Assembly: GCA_036939975.1 (NCBI GenBank)
Contig: JALLPB010001386.1
Location: forward strand, 1-10,076
Source: Cyclostephanos tholiformis
Lineage: Eukaryota; Bacillariophyta; Thalassiosirophyceae; Thalassiosirales; Thalassiosiraceae
Length of the DNA stretch: 10,076 nucleotides
Reading direction: 5' to 3'
The translations under genes and the position numbers were made by a program. Positions 7,250-10,076 of this stretch are shown here, one piece after another. Below the pieces are notes generated by a model. It did not search any database, was not told the DNA's origin, and was given only the letters and a program-made list of their open reading frames with translations. Positions within the stretch are counted from its first letter, which is position 1. Every line of letters starts with the position of its first letter.

Positions 7250-7660
7250 ACCGACATAATCCGCGTGGGCCTTGTTCGTAGAGAACTAGTAATCGAACTT
7301 GTTCGTTTGCATCCTTTCCATGGACCAATCGTCCGGCATGATCGATTCGCTCTACCACAACGCCATTATGACGGGTCGATCCTCCATTCCCATCATCGTA
7401 TACCTTCCACAGCTTGACCATATTGTCCATCCCAGACTTAGCGAATTTCGATCCACCGATGTGCCACGAGACGGTCAATATTGATTCAAACCCGCGACGT
7501 TTACCCCCGTGCGTATATTTTAAAGCCTAAAGGATTCGTCCTTCGACGACGATAGCAGCGGCCACTCGTCCGTCGAACTCAGGTCGGTGACGCCGTTTCT
7601 GTGTCCGGAGAGGGTGAGGAAGATACATCGTCCGACGGTGTCCATGACCTTGATTATTCC
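7250..7660 (-). pseudogene. EED: Decayed EED/ESC/FIE-type WD40 protein fragment (PRC2 subunit)
   Basis: Three blocks on the minus strand follow the order found in EED, ESC and plant FIE, the WD40 propeller of Polycomb Repressive Complex 2. Positions 7660-7523 read GIIKVMDTVGRCIFLTLSGH, then SSSKDESFRL; a TAA at 7522-7520 replaces the expected Trp, and the next codons are NIRTG. Positions 7487-7404 read ILTVSWHIGGSKFAKSGMDN, then MVKLW, in a different frame. Positions 7285-7250 read FSTNKAHADYVG in a third frame, also preceded by a stop. The family's SKDES-x-RLWN-x-TG, GMDN-x-x-KLW and FST..H.DYVD signatures are thus all recognisable. The N-terminal propeller is absent, since the methyltransferase gene occupies the space upstream, and the C-terminal blades are not seen. 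The residues between TG and the next blade are shortened. A candidate acceptor (aaccag|gg) lies just before the first block. Stops plus frame changes make this a pseudogene unless the assembly is faulty. Confidence 0.7.
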
Positions 7661-7901
7661 CCTGGTTTAGCCTAGGTAGGCAAAGACTCTCCACAATCTC
7701 GATTTGTCTCTGCGCAATTAGATCCAGCGCGATGTCCATGGTTGCAGACTTGTCGGCACCACTGGAATATTGCCACTTTTTGGAACGAATTCGCGTTGAA
7801 GACATGGAATCGATAAAGTTCTCCTGCAGCTCTACATGCGCGTCCTTCCCTCTACACAACAATCCCAACTGCTCAGTATGGGATTTGCTGCAGCATTGCT
7901 G
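7661..7901 (-). other. Unclassified open frame between methyltransferase and EED relic
   Basis: The minus strand is open from after a TAA at 7904 through this stretch, coding for segments such as DAHVELQENFIDSM and MDIALDLIAQRQIEIVESLC, with ordinary composition and no repeats. It may be decayed coding sequence or an intron-like stretch before the EED block, since a ggctaaac...ccag acceptor-like pattern closes it. I recognise no family. Confidence 0.2.
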
Positions 7902-7959
7902 TTATAATGCGAATGGATTGAACCTTATCACATTGCTGATTCTGTTCATTTTATGAAAT

Positions 7960-9705
7960 TCATCTGCATTCCGCACCAGGAAAGGAAATTGGGATAGTTG
8001 CATACAGCTCCTCGTGCATTCTTCTTGCGTCATCGAATGAGGGCATTCCCGTGTCATCAGAAGGGGCATATTGGATGCGGAAAGTTTGTGCGCTGCGACC
8101 CGATCGGCTAACGTATACGGGCCCCACCTTTGCAACTGTACACTCAACCTTATTTTTGGATTCGACAATATGGGAGATCGCGTCTTCCGATATGCCGACG
8201 TCCTCCTCTGGCAGCCACAACGAGAGGTCCAAATGAGGATATTTCGTATGGTAACGATTGTGCATCACTTCTTTACGGTGATTCGCTGCTACTCTTCCAG
8301 CGAGGTCAGACACAATCAGACGACTCACTTCGTCGTCCTTGCATGGGACGCAGAATCCCTTTAAAAAACGGAGCTTGGGCAAGATGGGTTGGTCAAGTGA
8401 AGGCATGCGTCCCTTCCTTGCTACATCGAGTGGCTGATGTAGTCGATTAACAACTGGATCTGGTAGAGAAGGTTTTGGTTGCTGTGTACCCGGAGGAAGG
8501 CTCACGATTAACCTATTTTTCTCTGTGAAGATCTTAGTATTGAGATGTAGCATTAGAAGGTAACTCAGACGTAACTGCTTAGGATCGAAAATGCGATGAG
8601 TTTTGATGTTGCTCACCTTAGGAAGGAATATTTCCTTAACCTCGTGTCCAGAATTCATCAATGCCGTCATCCTTGCCTCATCTAGCCGCTCTGATAGATC
8701 AGTTACGCTGCCATTAGTGTTTATGATGTCATAATAAAGATCCTTAGCAAAGGGAGACGCGACGTCCAAAACAACACTCTTGCGGCTGTGACAGCACGGG
8801 ACTATCGCCAACGGCACCCCATGCTCCGCCGCGGCGGATACTAATATATCGCTCAGTATGCCGCAACCGTGCACGGAAGCGAGTAGGCACGATGGATGAG
8901 GAGCCAATTGCTCCAGCCTACCCTCGACGTAATGGAATTGCGAATCTAAGTGAGCCCAGCGTCGCAACATGGACGAATGTACAATCTCGGCAGATTGGGG
9001 CATTTTCACATCCAGGCAGAATGCCGTGAGCGGTGCTCGATGAGAATGTTCATCATCGTTTCCGCATCTCCGACGATGCTCGTCATCCAATAATAGGAGG
9101 GCCCATGCCAATAATCCATGGCCTGCCGCAACGTCTGCAACCCTATTGATACGTTGAATGTCACGGTCAATCATCGTCGCCTCATTGCCGAAGAATGACG
9201 AATGTATGTACAGAGCCGATGCCCAGGTTTCGAAGATTTCCTTCCGCGCCACAACGCCGGCGTGACACACGGCTTGCGCGAATTGATCGAACAGATGGTC
9301 GAGCCCCGCGGCGGAATCGCCGATGCTGGCACTGCCGCGACGATCGAATAACGATAAATGCCTTTTCCCTAATTTCTTCCTGTGCATGCTCGAGAATGTA
9401 GTCGATTCATCCCACACCACGGCCGGATGCAATATAAGGTCTTCGATCCGAGTAGCGATTGCTATTGTTGTTGATGATGATGGCGATCGCGGGGCGGACG
9501 ACGCGTATGATTCGCGTGCGTCGGCCCCCTCCCGCTGCCCAGATGATAAGGCAGGGAAGAAGTGGCGTCGCGAAATATGACGCGAGCGGCAATGACGCGC
9601 GGCCGACGAAACGAAAGAACATCGCACTACCTCGCGGCGGCAGAGACGACGACGATCTCCGGCCGCCGAACCCAATATCAATAGAAAAGGCTTGGCGATC
9701 AACAT
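7960..9705 (-). CDS. Methyltransferase-like protein with C-terminal FDX-ACB domain
   Basis: Intact 581-residue protein. The first ATG is at 9705; the frame is closed upstream by a TAG near 9730. Residues 1-60 are hydrophobic then very Arg-rich with few acidic residues, suggesting an organellar presequence. Residues about 130-380 resemble a Rossmann-fold methyltransferase: RVADVAAGHGLLAW (188-201) is the S-adenosylmethionine-binding motif I, FCLDVK (229-234) sits where the acidic ribose-binding residue is expected, and HGCGILSD (279-286) and PCCH (303-306) match conserved motifs of METTL25/TRM13-like methyltransferases. Residues about 485-581 match the FDX-ACB domain that ends bacterial-type and mitochondrial phenylalanyl-tRNA synthetases: YPHLDLSLWLP, then SRSGRSAQTFRIQY, then DDARRMHEEL, ending in Arg. 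No synthetase catalytic domain is present. A role in tRNA(Phe) modification or binding is inferred. Human FDXACB1 is a comparable but different pairing (DUF2431 plus FDX-ACB). Domain calls are firm, substrate unknown. Confidence 0.85.
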   Translation of the reverse strand: MLIAKPFLLILGSAAGDRRRLCRREVVRCSFVSSAARHCRSRHISRRHFFPALSSGQREGADARESYASSAPRSPSSSTTIAIATRIEDLILHPAVVWDESTTFSSMHRKKLGKRHLSLFDRRGSASIGDSAAGLDHLFDQFAQAVCHAGVVARKEIFETWASALYIHSSFFGNEATMIDRDIQRINRVADVAAGHGLLAWALLLLDDEHRRRCGNDDEHSHRAPLTAFCLDVKMPQSAEIVHSSMLRRWAHLDSQFHYVEGRLEQLAPHPSCLLASVHGCGILSDILVSAAAEHGVPLAIVPCCHSRKSVVLDVASPFAKDLYYDIINTNGSVTDLSERLDEARMTALMNSGHEVKEIFLPKVSNIKTHRIFDPKQLRLSYLLMLHLNTKIFTEKNRLIVSLPPGTQQPKPSLPDPVVNRLHQPLDVARKGRMPSLDQPILPKLRFLKGFCVPCKDDEVSRLIVSDLAGRVAANHRKEVMHNRYHTKYPHLDLSLWLPEEDVGISEDAISHIVESKNKVECTVAKVGPVYVSRSGRSAQTFRIQYAPSDDTGMPSFDDARRMHEELYATIPISFPGAECR

Positions 9706-9935
9706 CAAATATTGTGATGGTTGATGATTCTAATAGCAGGTCAATTGCCTGGCAATTTACCGGCACCGGGGCTCGATTGTTTGCACGGGTTTCAGGCGGC
9801 GGTAGCGCGCAGCCAGGCCAGTGCCGACGACGATGGGAAAATTTCCGGGAGGAGAATGCGATGCTCAGTTGGCACCGTCGGGCTTGGAGCGGAGCGGCGG
9901 ACGGCGGCTTGTCAAGGTGAGTTAAAGAGGGGAAA

Positions 9936-9962
9936 GGGGGAGCCGGGGGCGGGGGGTGGGGG
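9936..9962 (+). other. G-quadruplex motif
   Basis: Four runs of five or six G (9936-9940, 9945-9949, 9951-9956, 9958-9962) separated by loops of 4, 1 and 1 bases satisfy the standard intramolecular quadruplex rule with very short loops, which predicts high stability. A further GGGG lies at 9929-9932. Confidence 0.8.
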
Positions 9963-9994
9963 AAAAGGAGAAAAGTGGGGGAAAAGGAGAAAAG
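9957..9994 (+). repeat. 19-bp tandem repeat, two exact copies
   Basis: tgggggaaaaggagaaaag is repeated exactly at 9957-9975 and 9976-9994, followed by a degenerate partial third copy. It is all-purine on the plus strand apart from one T, so it could form triplex or slipped structures. Confidence 0.9.
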
Positions 9995-10076
9995 TGGAGA
10001 GGAAAAGAAGTTCTGTCGCAGCTAAGGCTGTGATTTCTTTGAGCGTTGAGCATATACGCATAAAAAAATTGGAACA

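Larger units (their letters stand above)
9706..10076. promoter_or_regulatory. Upstream region of the methyltransferase gene
   Basis: These 371 bases lie 5' of the minus-strand methyltransferase gene and should hold its promoter. The first 200 bases are unremarkable and moderately GC-rich. The plus-strand open frame crossing them (9459-9920) is Arg/Asp-rich and looks like a shadow. The right part is strongly purine-biased, with G runs and tandem repeats, then a short AT-rich end. No gene is seen. Confidence 0.4.

Noticed and set aside
9459..9920. 153-codon plus-strand open frame opposite the methyltransferase N-terminus
   Set aside because: Arg/Asp-rich shadow of the minus-strand gene, with no domain and a repeat-driven composition.
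1..10076. CRISPR array, bacterial operon or intact autonomous transposon
   Set aside because: No regularly spaced repeats with spacers, no ribosome binding sites or gene clustering, and no transposase or reverse transcriptase motifs were found.

Overview
The window looks like nuclear DNA from a diatom or close stramenopile relative. Supporting this are a diatom-style seven-helix receptor without introns, a secretory signal whose cleavage site reads VDA-F followed by Ser (the usual plastid-targeting pattern of diatoms), very abundant CGT/CGA trinucleotide tracts, long G and C homopolymers, and large low-complexity gaps between genes. There is no bacterial-style operon, ribosome binding site or rRNA/tRNA gene. 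The lineage call is an inference from these traits.

Layout, left to right. (1) Positions 1-575, minus strand: 5' part of an RNA-binding RRM gene that runs off the left edge. (2) 576-1198: divergent intergenic region, G-rich and AT-rich in turn. (3) 1199-2494, plus strand: intact 431-residue seven-helix receptor. (4) 2495-3889: gene-poor spacer with a 27-base poly-C run. (5) 3890-5427, plus strand: gene for a one-helix protein with a long acidic repeat tail. It appears broken by one frame change near 4290, by a 154-bp terminal-inverted-repeat element at 5055-5208, and perhaps by a stop at 5425. (6) 5428-7113: hard-to-read region of weak open frames and CGT repeats. It includes a plausible minus-strand coding piece (5804-6382) and an orphan plastid-type presequence (6964-7113). 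(7) 7250-7660, minus strand: decayed fragment of an EED/ESC/FIE-type WD40 protein, the beta-propeller subunit of Polycomb Repressive Complex 2. (8) 7960-9705, minus strand: intact 581-residue protein joining an S-adenosylmethionine-dependent methyltransferase-like domain to a C-terminal ferredoxin-fold anticodon-binding (FDX-ACB) domain. (9) 9706-10076: G-rich sequence with a strong G-quadruplex motif and a 19-bp tandem repeat.

The genes show no shared pathway. The best leads are the methyltransferase/FDX-ACB fusion, which suggests a tRNA(Phe)-directed enzyme, the PRC2 relic, and the inverted-repeat element that sits in phase within the acidic-repeat gene and could be either a small transposon or a transposon-derived intron.
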